The notes beneath the pieces were generated by a model. It ran no database searches. It worked only from the letters and a program-made list of their open reading frames with translations, and was not told the origin of the DNA. Of a stretch of DNA of 64,000 nucleotides, positions 17,734 to 26,987 are shown one piece after another; positions within the stretch are counted from its first letter, which is position 1; each line of letters starts with the position of its first letter. This DNA is from Pseudomonas kribbensis (lineage in GTDB: Bacteria; Pseudomonadota; Gammaproteobacteria; Pseudomonadales; Pseudomonadaceae), in contig NZ_CP029608.1 of the NCBI RefSeq assembly GCF_003352185.1, forward strand, positions 4,402,001-4,466,000. The letters run 5' to 3'. A program made the position numbers and the translations under genes.

Positions 17734-18153
17734 ATGCAAACTCTCTACACCGCAATCGCAACCTCCACCGGCGGCCGTGACGGTCGTGCGATCTCCAGCG
17801 ACAACATCCTCGATGTCAAACTGGCCACTCCGAAAGAACTCGGCGGTGCCGGCGGCGCGGCCACCAACCCTGAGCAACTGTTCGCTGCCGGCTACTCGGC
17901 CTGCTTCATCGGCGCGCTGAAATTCGTCGCCAGCCAGACCAAACGCAAAATCCCGGACGACGCGTCGATCACCGCTCACGTCGGCATCGGTCAGATTCCT
18001 GGTGGTTTCGGTCTGGACATCGACCTGCACATCGCCCTGCCGGGCCTGGAACAGGCTGACGCGCAAAGCCTGGTCGACGCGGCCCACCAGGTCTGTCCGT
18101 ACTCCAACGCCACCCGTGGCAATGTCGATGTACGCCTGCATGTGACCGTGTAA
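17734..18153 (+). CDS. ohr: Organic hydroperoxide resistance protein Ohr
   Basis: A 139-residue OsmC/Ohr-family thiol peroxidase that reduces fatty-acid and other organic hydroperoxides using lipoyl proteins. Catalytic Cys57 (AAGYSACFIGAL) and resolving Cys121 (AHQVCPYSNATRGN) are present, with the NPEQLFA glutamate (Glu47) and the active-site Arg region. The promoter carries an inverted repeat that likely binds OhrR, encoded just upstream. A strong terminator follows. Confidence 0.97.
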   Translation: MQTLYTAIATSTGGRDGRAISSDNILDVKLATPKELGGAGGAATNPEQLFAAGYSACFIGALKFVASQTKRKIPDDASITAHVGIGQIPGGFGLDIDLHIALPGLEQADAQSLVDAAHQVCPYSNATRGNVDVRLHVTV

Positions 18154-18179
18154 CTGCCCGGCAGCAAAAATCGCAGGCA

Positions 18180-18213
18180 CAAAAAAGCCCGACTCAATGG
18201 TCGGGCTTTTTCT
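18180..18213. terminator. Bidirectional intrinsic terminator between ohr and efp
   Basis: A6, arms AGCCCGAC / GTCGGGCT and T5 lie between the convergent ohr and efp genes. Confidence 0.85.
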
Positions 18214-18231
18214 TTCCGCAAAAAGCAGTGC

Positions 18232-18801
18232 TTATTTCGCACGGCCTTTGTAGGAACCGCCTTCGCGGGTATCGATCTCGATCATGTCGCCGATTTCGAT
18301 GAAGTCAGCAACCGACAGCTCGGTACCGTTCTTCAGTTTGGCAGGCTTCATCACCTTGCCGGAAGTGTCACCGCGAGCGGAACCTTCGGTGTAGTCAACC
18401 TGACGCACGATGGTGGTCGGCAGCTCTACGGAAACCAGACGCTCTTCGAAGAACACGGCTTCGCAAACATCGGTCATGCCTTCTTCAACGAAAGGCAGAA
18501 CGCTTTCGATGTCTTCGGCGTTCAGTTCGTACATGGTGTAGTCGGTGGTGTCCATGAACGTGTAGGTGTCGCCGCTGATGAAGGACAGGGTCGCTTCTTT
18601 GCGGTCGAGGATCACGTCGTCCAGCTTGTCGTCCGCACCGTAAACGGTTTCGGTCTTGTAACCGGTCAGCAGGTTCTTCAGCTTGGTCTTCATGATCGCG
18701 CTGTTACGGCCCGATTTGGTGAATTCAGCTTTCTGAACCAGCCAAGGATCGTTGTCGATACGGATCACGGTACCGGGTTTGAGTTCTTTACCAGTTTTCA
18801 T
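18232..18801 (-). CDS. efp: Translation elongation factor P
   Basis: A 189-residue EF-P that rescues ribosomes stalled at polyproline. Domain I has the loop SGRNSA with Arg32 at the tip, the residue that is rhamnosylated in pseudomonads, in place of the Lys modified in E. coli. Domains II and III ([15 protein letters not shown] and the C-terminal [19 protein letters not shown]) are intact. Preceded 48 bases upstream on the same strand by earP, which encodes the modifying enzyme, so the two form an operon. Confidence 0.97.
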   Translation of the reverse strand: MKTGKELKPGTVIRIDNDPWLVQKAEFTKSGRNSAIMKTKLKNLLTGYKTETVYGADDKLDDVILDRKEATLSFISGDTYTFMDTTDYTMYELNAEDIESVLPFVEEGMTDVCEAVFFEERLVSVELPTTIVRQVDYTEGSARGDTSGKVMKPAKLKNGTELSVADFIEIGDMIEIDTREGGSYKGRAK

Positions 18802-18849
18802 TGCGAATATCCGAATTTGGATGGGATTTACAAAAATCTAGGCCGCGTA

Positions 18850-19992
18850 TCATATCCAATTTCGGTAAAACTGTACCAGCGCCGTCGCAAGATCGGCCTG
18901 CAAGGCCTGTTCCAGACACCATGCTTCGGCATTTTCCTGCAGTTCGGGCCAGTATTTACGGGCCTCAAGCCAGTGCTGGCCGATAGGCTGCCCGGCACTC
19001 CAGGCCCGCCAAAGACCGTTCATCGCCTCGGCTGCTTCAGTCGAAAGGCCTTTTCCATAGAGCGCGAGGAACGCATCGAGCTTGTCCAGATGGATATCTT
19101 CGTCCTGCTGATAGATGTGCCACAGCATCGGCCGACCGGCCCATTGCGCACGGACGAACGAGTCCTCGCCGCGCACCGCGTTGAAATCGCAGCACCAAAG
19201 CAATTGATCGTATTGATCCTGCCGGACGAACGGCAGCACCTGCACGGTGAGCGCCTGACGCACATTGAAGTCACCCACCGCCAGTGACTCGACTCCGAGC
19301 CAGCGCGCGACATCACCGAGAATCCGCCCTTCCGGCACCAGCAGATGAGTCGGTGTCGAATCAGCGGCGAGCACATCCAGCCAGCTGGCGAGCCCGGCAT
19401 TCTCGTAGGCAAACAGCGAAATCAGTTGCGCACCGGGCGCAGGAACGACCCCCAGGGCTTGCAGGAATTGTCGCTGCGACTCGGGATCCTGCTGAAACCG
19501 CCGACGCCGGTCCAGCAATCCGCTTTCACGCAACAGTCCGCCAGTGCCGGCCTGGAAGCCCGGGAAGAAAAAGATCTTCTGCACGGACTTGTACTTCACC
19601 GAAGGCAGACCGTGGCAGCCAACCACCCAGTCCTCGGCGCTGAGATAGTCGAGGTTCATCCACAATGGCGGCTTTTCCCGCTCGGCCATGGCGTCCATGT
19701 AGGCGCTCGGCAACTGGCAGGCGAACGCGGCGATGACCACGTCGGCTGCGTCCGTTTCCGGCCATTCTGTCGGCCAGTGCCGGACTTCAACGCCCTGCTG
19801 CCATTGCGCATCAAGATGGATATCGAGTTCCGGGCAAATACGCTCGAACGCACGCAGATCATCGACCCACAGCCGCACCACCAGCGCATGCTCGGCCGCC
19901 AATTGCCGGGCCAGACGCCATGTCACGCCGATATCGCCATAGTTGTCGACCACGGTGCAAAAGATGTCCCAGCGGGTTTTCGGTTGCGCCAT
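18850..19992 (-). CDS. earP: EF-P arginine rhamnosyltransferase EarP
   Basis: A 380-residue DUF2331 (GT-B, GT104) enzyme that transfers rhamnose from dTDP-rhamnose to Arg32 of EF-P. The diagnostic N-terminal motif VVDNYGDIGVTWRLARQL carries the two aspartates (Asp16, Asp20 here) known to be essential in characterised homologues. Later conserved blocks include FFFPGFQAGTGGLLRE and the sugar-nucleotide region FVRQDQYDQLLWCCDFNAVRGEDSFVRAQWAG. It is the first gene of earP-efp, and divergent from the small membrane protein gene at 20117. Confidence 0.95.
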   Translation of the reverse strand: MAQPKTRWDIFCTVVDNYGDIGVTWRLARQLAAEHALVVRLWVDDLRAFERICPELDIHLDAQWQQGVEVRHWPTEWPETDAADVVIAAFACQLPSAYMDAMAEREKPPLWMNLDYLSAEDWVVGCHGLPSVKYKSVQKIFFFPGFQAGTGGLLRESGLLDRRRRFQQDPESQRQFLQALGVVPAPGAQLISLFAYENAGLASWLDVLAADSTPTHLLVPEGRILGDVARWLGVESLAVGDFNVRQALTVQVLPFVRQDQYDQLLWCCDFNAVRGEDSFVRAQWAGRPMLWHIYQQDEDIHLDKLDAFLALYGKGLSTEAAEAMNGLWRAWSAGQPIGQHWLEARKYWPELQENAEAWCLEQALQADLATALVQFYRNWI

Positions 19993-20116
19993 TCAAGACT
20001 CCCGTTGGCAAAAGCGCCGATTGTCCGCATAAATGTCCGCGTGCAGAAGAGCCGACGACAATTAATCTTCGTGCGACAATCGCCACTTGCCCGCAATCAT
20101 CCGCCAGGAGGCAGCC

Positions 20117-20524
20117 ATGCCCTACCGCCCAAACACGCGTCGTCCCTTGCCTGTCCAGCTTAGCGCGCTGCAATTGACCGGCAGCATTGCCCTGGGTCTG
20201 TGGCTGGGTTTCCTGGCCATTGCGCTGACGTGCTGGCTCGCTTCGATGCTGTTCAGCCGCCAACTGCAACCGGTGGCGGATGCGGTGCAACAACTGAGCA
20301 AGCCTGCGGCAGTCGCCCAGCCGCAGCCCGAGCCCGAGCCGCAAAACCGCCTGTTCGAGCAGTACGAAGAAAACCTGCGCAAGAACGAACAGCAGAATCG
20401 CCTGGATCAGGCCCGCAGCAGCACGCGCAACCAGTCGAATCCGAAATGCCAGTTCTGGCTCCAGCAGGATCAGACGGCCCCAAGCGAAAAGAGCCGCGCC
20501 AACGTCCTGCAATTCTGCGATTGA
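20117..20524 (+). CDS. Small single-pass membrane protein, unknown function
   Basis: A 135-residue protein I do not recognise. One hydrophobic segment (about residues 20-45, SIALGLWLGFLAIALTCW) follows a basic N terminus, suggesting a cytoplasmic N-in anchor. A PQPEPEPQ spacer and a charged, Gln-rich C-terminal part with two cysteines (KCQFW, FCD) follow. The ATG at 20117 has a CAGGAGG site. The next gene starts 2 bases after its stop, so the two are an operon. Confidence 0.75.
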   Translation: MPYRPNTRRPLPVQLSALQLTGSIALGLWLGFLAIALTCWLASMLFSRQLQPVADAVQQLSKPAAVAQPQPEPEPQNRLFEQYEENLRKNEQQNRLDQARSSTRNQSNPKCQFWLQQDQTAPSEKSRANVLQFCD

Positions 20525-20526
20525 TC

Positions 20527-21009
20527 ATGAACAAGCACGCCGTCCACCAACTGATTCTCGACAAGCTGCGCGTCGACCTCGACATCGCCGAGCGCGCGGC
20601 ACAAACCGCTTACGAAACCGCGACCCACGAAGAGAACATCGCTGAAAACAAGTACGACACCCTGGGGCTCGAGGCGTCGTACCTGGCGGCCGGGCAAGCG
20701 AAACGGGTCGAGGAGATCCGCCAGTCACTGGCGGTCTGCCAGAACCTGACGCTTCGGGCCTATGACGATCAACGCGGGATTGAAATCGGTGCCCTGCTCG
20801 GTCTGGAAGACGAAAAGGGTCGCGAGCAATGGCTGTTTCTGGCGCCGGATGCGGCGGGCCTGAAAGTCGACGTGGTCGGTCAGCCGGTCACCGTGATCAC
20901 CCCACGCTCGCCGCTGGGCAAAAGCCTGCTGGGCAAGTTCGAGGGTGATGAGGTGGAGATTCTGGTGGCGGGCACCCGGCAACAGTTCGCTGTCACCGAG
21001 GTGCTGTAG
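20527..21009 (+). CDS. GreA/GreB C-terminal-domain-like protein
   Basis: A 160-residue protein: an N-terminal helical region (residues 1-80, YETATHEENIAENKYDTLGLEASYLAAGQAKR) and a C-terminal FKBP-like GreA/GreB domain (TPRSPLGKSLLGKFEGDEVEI, near 125-145). The family name would be transcription elongation factor; the N-terminal coil lacks the usual Gre acidic tip that I can identify, so RNA-cleavage stimulation is doubtful. It is coupled to the upstream membrane protein gene and convergent with cysB with an 8-base gap. Confidence 0.75.
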   Translation: MNKHAVHQLILDKLRVDLDIAERAAQTAYETATHEENIAENKYDTLGLEASYLAAGQAKRVEEIRQSLAVCQNLTLRAYDDQRGIEIGALLGLEDEKGREQWLFLAPDAAGLKVDVVGQPVTVITPRSPLGKSLLGKFEGDEVEILVAGTRQQFAVTEVL

Positions 21010-21017
21010 ACAGGAGC

Positions 21018-22001
<984 letters not shown>

Positions 22002-22105
22002 TCAAAGCAGGTAGACGCCACGGGCATCAGCGACGGTATATAACTATATTAATGGTTTGAAGAATAAATCTAGAACTTTTTTATCAAAACGCCATTATTA
22101 CCGTC

Positions 22106-22609
22106 TCAGCGATCCTCCCGGCGCCGACGCTCCACCAGCGGCACCATGTAAACCGGCACCTTGGACAATTGCAGCAATCGCGTCGCCGTGCGCCCCAAGG
22201 GTGTTTCCGCCCCGACCCCGTGGCTGTGACTTCCTACGATCAGCAAATCGACGGAGAGTTTCTGGACCTGGTCGAGAATCACCTGCGACGGATCGCCCTG
22301 CAGCACCCGCACCGCACGAATCCGCAGCAGATCCTGCTCGCCCTCGTCCCCCAGTTCTTCGCGAAAACTGTCGAGCACCCGTTGCTCGATATTGGCGATG
22401 ACGGTTTTCAGACCCTGACTGTGAAATTCGTTCAACGCCTGTTCGTCGAGATAGCTCTGCAACACCGACTCGGCAAACAACCCCATGGGTTCCACCGCGT
22501 GCACCACATACAAGTCGGCATTGAATGTTCGCGCCATCGCCAGGGCATGCTGCATCACTAACGGTGCGTACAGACCGAGGTCAGTGGCATACAGCATCGA
22601 ACGAATCAT
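22106..22609 (-). CDS. Universal stress protein (UspA family)
   Basis: A 167-residue single-domain Usp. It has the N-terminal LYATDL strand and the ATP-binding-type motif LLIVGSHSHGVGAETPLGRTATRLLQLSKVPVYMVP near the C terminus, so it belongs to the nucleotide-binding class. The start at 22609 is preceded by GAGGAGGTCAT. It lies between cysB and the 5'-nucleotidase on the same strand, with about 98 bases to the latter. Confidence 0.9.
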   Translation of the reverse strand: MIRSMLYATDLGLYAPLVMQHALAMARTFNADLYVVHAVEPMGLFAESVLQSYLDEQALNEFHSQGLKTVIANIEQRVLDSFREELGDEGEQDLLRIRAVRVLQGDPSQVILDQVQKLSVDLLIVGSHSHGVGAETPLGRTATRLLQLSKVPVYMVPLVERRRREDR

Positions 22610-22707
22610 ATGACCTCCTCGCAAGCCAACATGGCGGAGATTTGATTCAGCTTAGCAGTGCCTTGGCGAGTACGACGTGCGACGCAACGTCTTGAACCAC
22701 GAGGGCT

Positions 22708-23613
22708 TTAGACCGCCGGTTCGTTGCTGATGCCGTGGGGGACATGGCCGGTGGCAACCACCTCGCGGGCCAACTCGCAGTGACCGGCCTGATCGTCGAA
22801 AAACACGTCGGCGGCAAAGGCTTCGAGGAATGCCGACTTCGTCAATCCGCCGAGGAACAGCGACTCGTCCAGACGGATGTCCCACTCACGCAAGGTGCGG
22901 ATCACCCGTTCGTGAGCCGGCGCCGAACGCGCGGTGACCAGTGCGGTGCGGATCGGGCAGTTATCGTCAGGGAACTCACGCTGCAACAGATTGAGCGCTG
23001 CGAGGAAGCCCTTGAACGGCCCGCCGCGCAACGGCTCGCGAGCGGATTCACGCTCCTTGGCCTGAAAGGCTTCGAGCCCTCCGGACTGATAGACCCGCTC
23101 CGACTCGTCGGAAAACAGCACCGCGTCACCGTCGAAGGCAATGCGCAACTCATCGCTGGCCGCACGGCTGGCGCCACCGGAAAGAATCGTCGCCGCCGCA
23201 AAGCCGTTGTCCAGCGCCGAGCGCACGTCCTCAGCATGAGTGGAAAGAAACAGGTCGCAGCCGAACGCCTTGAGATAAGGATAAGGACTGCGCCCGCCGA
23301 CAAACGCCGCACGGGAAATCGCCAGGCCGTAGTGATCGATCGAGTTGAACACCCGCAGGCCGGTGTCGGCACTGTTGCGCGACACCAGAATCACCTCGAC
23401 CCGGGCGCGGCCAAGGCGACTGTTGAGGTTGAGCAGTTTTTCCACCAGCGGAAAGGCATCGCCCGGCGCGAGGATTTCGTCTTCGTGCTCGATCTGATAT
23501 TGCCGGTAGGCTTCGACGCCGCTCGACAGGTAGACCTTGTGACTCTCGCTCAGATCGAACAGGGCACGGGACGAAATCGCCAGCACCAGTTTGTCATCGA
23601 TGTTCTTGGCCAT
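22708..23613 (-). CDS. 5'-nucleotidase (cN-I-like family)
   Basis: A 301-residue cytosolic 5'-nucleotidase family protein, expected to dephosphorylate nucleoside monophosphates. Seen are the motif LAISSRALFDLSESHKVY (nucleophile region normally DxD, here SSRALFDL), VEVILVSRNSADTGLRVFNSI, FDGDAVLFSDESERVYQ, and ALVTARSAPAHERVIRTLREW near residue 220. The family is conserved in pseudomonads. It runs in the same direction as the PanE-like gene, 31 bases downstream of that gene's stop. Confidence 0.8.
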   Translation of the reverse strand: MAKNIDDKLVLAISSRALFDLSESHKVYLSSGVEAYRQYQIEHEDEILAPGDAFPLVEKLLNLNSRLGRARVEVILVSRNSADTGLRVFNSIDHYGLAISRAAFVGGRSPYPYLKAFGCDLFLSTHAEDVRSALDNGFAAATILSGGASRAASDELRIAFDGDAVLFSDESERVYQSGGLEAFQAKERESAREPLRGGPFKGFLAALNLLQREFPDDNCPIRTALVTARSAPAHERVIRTLREWDIRLDESLFLGGLTKSAFLEAFAADVFFDDQAGHCELAREVVATGHVPHGISNEPAV

Positions 23614-23644
23614 GCCTTCCCCCAGATCCCCTCAAAGAATCGAC

Positions 23645-24601
23645 TCAGGTGTTACGCCGGTCGATGAAACGCAAATGGCGATACAACGCCTCGATTCGCG
23701 GCAGTTCGCAACCTGCCGCTTTTGCCGCCGCCAAAGGTCGAGCGTAGATGGCGTCCAGTTCCAGCGGTCGCTTGTGCAGAAAATCGTGGTACATGCTCGG
23801 CCAGTAGTCGGGCATTTTCTCGGTCATCATGAACAGGTACTCGGCGTAACCGGGCGGCATGTCATGGCCACAGGCCTTGGCGCCCTGCACCACTTCAGCC
23901 ATCAGCGCCTGGATCTGCACGCGGCTGTCGGCATCGGCCATCAGCGGCGTGGTACTCGCCCCGAGCAACACCGAAAGACCATTGTAGGGAATGTTCCAGA
24001 CCAGTTTCTGCCAGCGCGCCTGGTGCAGGTTCGGCATGGCATGGGAGTCGATGCCGGCGGCACGGAACAGACCGACGCCCTCCTCGACAATCGCCATGCG
24101 CGCCGCATCATCGGCTGCCGGGCCGCTGTGATAACCGACGTTCACCGCCCCGAGCGCCTGATGGGTGATGTGGCCCGGACCTTCCCGGTGAACGCAGATC
24201 AGGCACAGGCCGCCCAGCAAGTGCAGGGAATCGGGCAACAACGCCCGCAAGCTGTCTTCCACGTCGAGGCCGTTCTGCAGCACCAGCACTTTCGCGTCGG
24301 GTTTCGCCGCCTGAATGATCGACGGCGCCAGGCCAGCGTTGCTGGTGGTCTTGGCGCCAACCAGCAACCAGTCACAGGGCGGCATGTCCTCAGCCGATGA
24401 ATAGGCCTGCACCGGGTTCAGCGTCAGTGTGCCGTGAACCGCGCTGTCCACCTGCAAACCGCGCTCGGCGACCGCGGAAAACTCGCTGCGCAGCAAAAAG
24501 TGCACATCGAATCCGGCCCGGGCCAGCATCAGGCCGTAAAACCCTCCGATTGCGCCGGTGCCGATAATCCCTACCACCGTTTTTTTGACGACTGCCCCCA
24601 T
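23645..24601 (-). CDS. 2-dehydropantoate 2-reductase family protein (PanE/ApbA)
   Basis: A 318-residue NAD(P)H-dependent reductase: Rossmann loop GIIGTGAIGGFYGLMLARAG at the N terminus, an NADP region, LVLQNGLDVEDSLRALL, the Lys-containing KLVWNIPYNGLSVLLG, and a C-terminal helical domain ending in RPLELDAIYARPLAAAK. It may make pantoate, but PanE-like paralogues are common and the true substrate is not certain. The ATG overlaps the TGA of the upstream thioredoxin-like gene (TGATG), so the pair is coupled. Confidence 0.8.
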   Translation of the reverse strand: MGAVVKKTVVGIIGTGAIGGFYGLMLARAGFDVHFLLRSEFSAVAERGLQVDSAVHGTLTLNPVQAYSSAEDMPPCDWLLVGAKTTSNAGLAPSIIQAAKPDAKVLVLQNGLDVEDSLRALLPDSLHLLGGLCLICVHREGPGHITHQALGAVNVGYHSGPAADDAARMAIVEEGVGLFRAAGIDSHAMPNLHQARWQKLVWNIPYNGLSVLLGASTTPLMADADSRVQIQALMAEVVQGAKACGHDMPPGYAEYLFMMTEKMPDYWPSMYHDFLHKRPLELDAIYARPLAAAKAAGCELPRIEALYRHLRFIDRRNT

Positions 24602-24987
24602 CACGGCAACTCCTCTGCAATTCGACCCAGCGCCTGTGCCACGGCTGCGTTCAGCTCAGCGGCATTCAGACGCGTGTGTACTGCCCCAAAGAACTCGCCG
24701 TCGCGCACCACGAACAGCGCCGGCAAATGAAAGACCTGATAACGCTCGACCAGACCGCCGTTGTCGCCAGCGTCGATCCAGCACAGGCGATCGACTGCCA
24801 GATCCAGCCCCGGCAACACCTCGCGGGCATAACGGCAACTGGAGCAGCCGACGCTGGTGAAGATCACCAGCGAAACGCCGTTCATCGCCAGCAGCCGTTG
24901 GTCGGCGTCGAAATCGGTCAGTTCGGATTCGAACACTATACTGGGGGAAACAATGTCAGATGGCCGACACAGGGAGTCTGTGCTCAT
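24601..24987 (-). CDS. Thioredoxin-like protein with GCSSC motif
   Basis: A 128-residue protein with a thioredoxin fold: VSLVIFTSVGCSSCRYAREVLP (redox pair CxxC about residue 47-51), then LCWIDAGDNGGLVERYQVFHLPALFVVRDGEFFG, with the cis-Pro in HLPALFV. No signal peptide, so cytoplasmic. Substrate unknown. Its start ATG at 24987 overlaps, on the opposite strand, the likely ATG of the PilZ gene (24986), an unusually tight divergent pair. Confidence 0.8.
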   Translation of the reverse strand: MSTDSLCRPSDIVSPSIVFESELTDFDADQRLLAMNGVSLVIFTSVGCSSCRYAREVLPGLDLAVDRLCWIDAGDNGGLVERYQVFHLPALFVVRDGEFFGAVHTRLNAAELNAAVAQALGRIAEELP

Positions 24988-25429
24988 GGGACGGTTTATT
25001 CCTCATCCGGATGATGTGCCCGTCGAATTAACGTTGCTCAAACCTGAGTGTATTTCGCGGCAACAGCTGCACACTATCAGCCTCGGCGGCATCGCTTGCA
25101 ATTACCACCGCGCCTGGCGCCATGGCACCGCGCTGCAGGTGCGCATGCCGACGCTCAATGCCGACATCTGTTATCCGGGCTACGTGGCCTGGTGCCTGCG
25201 GCGCAAGAAAGGCTATCTGGTGGGTATCGCCTTCACCGACGAGCAGACCCTGTTCAGCGCCCGAATGGGTGAGCAGGTGTGTCAGATCGAACGCTATTGC
25301 CGACTCAACGACGCCCACGACGACCTCCAGGATATTCAGGCCCTGGCCCTGCAATGGGTCGAACAACACGCCGACGAGTTCTCCCACGACACCGTTCGCA
25401 AGGCTTTTGCGCAGCCAGTACTGGACTGA
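24986..25429 (+). CDS. PilZ-domain protein
   Basis: A 147-residue PilZ protein. The domain covers about residues 5-100: ECISRQQLHTISLGGIACNYHRAW, with the SxGG half of the c-di-GMP motif (LGGIAC); the upstream RxxxR is not clear, so binding is uncertain. A basic stretch WCLRRKKGYLVGIAF is typical. The start at 24986 is preferred because its leader fits a TATACT hexamer at 24937-24942; an alternative ATG at 24953 would add 11 residues. A possible output protein of c-di-GMP signalling. Confidence 0.75.
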   Translation: MGRFIPHPDDVPVELTLLKPECISRQQLHTISLGGIACNYHRAWRHGTALQVRMPTLNADICYPGYVAWCLRRKKGYLVGIAFTDEQTLFSARMGEQVCQIERYCRLNDAHDDLQDIQALALQWVEQHADEFSHDTVRKAFAQPVLD

Positions 25430-25558
25430 ACAGTGACTTGCCCATTGTCGACAGGCGCCTGACGCGCTAAGGTTCGGCTCCCCGACGCGCTTAAATCTGC
25501 TGTGCTCCGCCGCGCGGGGATCGCTGGCGGCCGGCACCCGTGACCTGACGAGTAAACG

Positions 25559-26635
25559 ATGGCTGATTTACCGATCAACGACCTGAACGTCGCTTCCAAC
25601 GAGACCCTGATCACTCCCGATCAGCTCAAGCGTGATATCCCTCTGAGCGACGCTGCCCTGCGCACCGTCACCAAGGGTCGCGAAGTCATCCGCAATATTC
25701 TCGATGGCACCGACCACCGTCTGTTCGTGGTCATCGGGCCTTGCTCGATCCACGACATCAAGGCTGCCCACGAGTACGCCGAGCGCCTGAAGGTGCTGGC
25801 GGCGGAAGTGTCGGACACCTTGTATCTGGTCATGCGCGTGTACTTCGAAAAACCGCGGACCACCGTCGGCTGGAAAGGCCTGATCAACGACCCGTACCTG
25901 GACGACTCGTTCAAGATCCAGGACGGCCTGCACATCGGTCGCCAGCTGCTGCTGGACCTGGCCGAGAAAGGCCTGCCGACCGCGACCGAAGCCCTCGACC
26001 CGATCTCCCCGCAGTACCTGCAGGATCTGATCAGTTGGTCGGCCATCGGCGCCCGCACCACCGAATCCCAGACCCACCGCGAAATGGCTTCCGGCCTGTC
26101 CTCGGCAGTCGGCTTCAAGAACGGCACTGATGGCGGCCTGACCGTGGCGATCAACGCCTTGCAGTCGGTCTCCAGCCCGCACCGTTTCCTGGGTATCAAC
26201 CAGGAAGGTGGCGTGTCGATCGTCACCACCAAGGGCAACGCCTACGGTCACGTGGTGCTGCGCGGCGGCAACGGCAAGCCGAACTACGATTCGGTCAGCG
26301 TCGCCCTGTGCGAACAGGCGCTGAACAAGGCGAAGATCAAGCCGAACATCATGGTCGATTGCAGCCACGCCAACTCCAACAAGGATCCGGCCCTGCAACC
26401 GCTGGTGATGGAGAACGTCGCCAACCAGATCCTCGAAGGCAACCAGTCGATCATCGGCCTGATGGTCGAGAGTCACCTGAACTGGGGCTGCCAGGCGATT
26501 CCGAAAGACCTCGCCGACCTGCAATATGGCGTTTCGATCACCGATGCCTGCATCGACTGGTCGGCCACCGAAAACACCCTTCGCAGCATGCACGCCAAGC
26601 TCAAGGATGTACTGCCGAAACGTCAGCGCGGCTGA
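25559..26635 (+). CDS. aroG: Class I 3-deoxy-7-phosphoheptulonate synthase
   Basis: A 358-residue class I DAHP synthase (AroF/G/H type). Conserved blocks: VIGPCSIHDIKAAHEYAERLK, the VMRVYFEKPRTTVGWKGLINDP loop, GARTTESQTHREMASGLS, GFKNGTDG, and VDCSHANSNKDP. It performs the same reaction as the unrelated class II enzyme at 11197. Feedback class (Phe, Tyr or Trp) cannot be read from the sequence. Terminated by a strong hairpin. The symbol is generic for the family. Confidence 0.95.
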   Translation: MADLPINDLNVASNETLITPDQLKRDIPLSDAALRTVTKGREVIRNILDGTDHRLFVVIGPCSIHDIKAAHEYAERLKVLAAEVSDTLYLVMRVYFEKPRTTVGWKGLINDPYLDDSFKIQDGLHIGRQLLLDLAEKGLPTATEALDPISPQYLQDLISWSAIGARTTESQTHREMASGLSSAVGFKNGTDGGLTVAINALQSVSSPHRFLGINQEGGVSIVTTKGNAYGHVVLRGGNGKPNYDSVSVALCEQALNKAKIKPNIMVDCSHANSNKDPALQPLVMENVANQILEGNQSIIGLMVESHLNWGCQAIPKDLADLQYGVSITDACIDWSATENTLRSMHAKLKDVLPKRQRG

Positions 26636-26652
26636 CAGCCGTTTCGCAGGCA

Positions 26653-26686
26653 TAAAAAAACGCCGGGCATTGCCCGGCGTTTTTGT
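26653..26686. terminator. Intrinsic terminator after the class I DAHP synthase
   Basis: A7, arms ACGCCGGGCA / TGCCCGGCGT and T5, between convergent genes; it can act on both strands. Confidence 0.88.
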
Positions 26687-26705
26687 GTGTGCGGTGTGGG
26701 GTCAG

Positions 26706-26987
26706 TCAGATCTTGGCGGTGCGCCGCTGATGACGCTCCATGTAGCGCTCCACGTAGGAGCACGACGGAATGACCGTGTAGCCCATTTCATCGGCGTATT
26801 GCAGTGCCCGCTCGGTCAGGGCTGCCGCAATGCCTCGGCCACGCAATGCGTTGGGCACGAAGGTGCGGTAGATATCCAGGGTCTGTTTCCCCAGATCCAT
26901 ATAGGTCAGGTAGGCACGATGACCGTCCACATTGGTCTCGAACTGATGACCAGCCTGGTCATGGTGGATGGACAACGCCTCGCTCAT
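26706..26987 (-). CDS. GNAT-like N-acetyltransferase (YjdJ type)
   Basis: A 93-residue small GNAT protein of the Acetyltransf_CG group: TYMDLGKQTLDIYRTFVPNALRGRGIAAALTERALQYADEMGYTVIPSCSYVERYM, with the RGRGIA acetyl-CoA loop. These small enzymes have no firmly known substrate. The start at 26987 has a GAGGAGT site; a longer open frame to 27053 is not supported. Confidence 0.85.
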   Translation of the reverse strand: MSEALSIHHDQAGHQFETNVDGHRAYLTYMDLGKQTLDIYRTFVPNALRGRGIAAALTERALQYADEMGYTVIPSCSYVERYMERHQRRTAKI

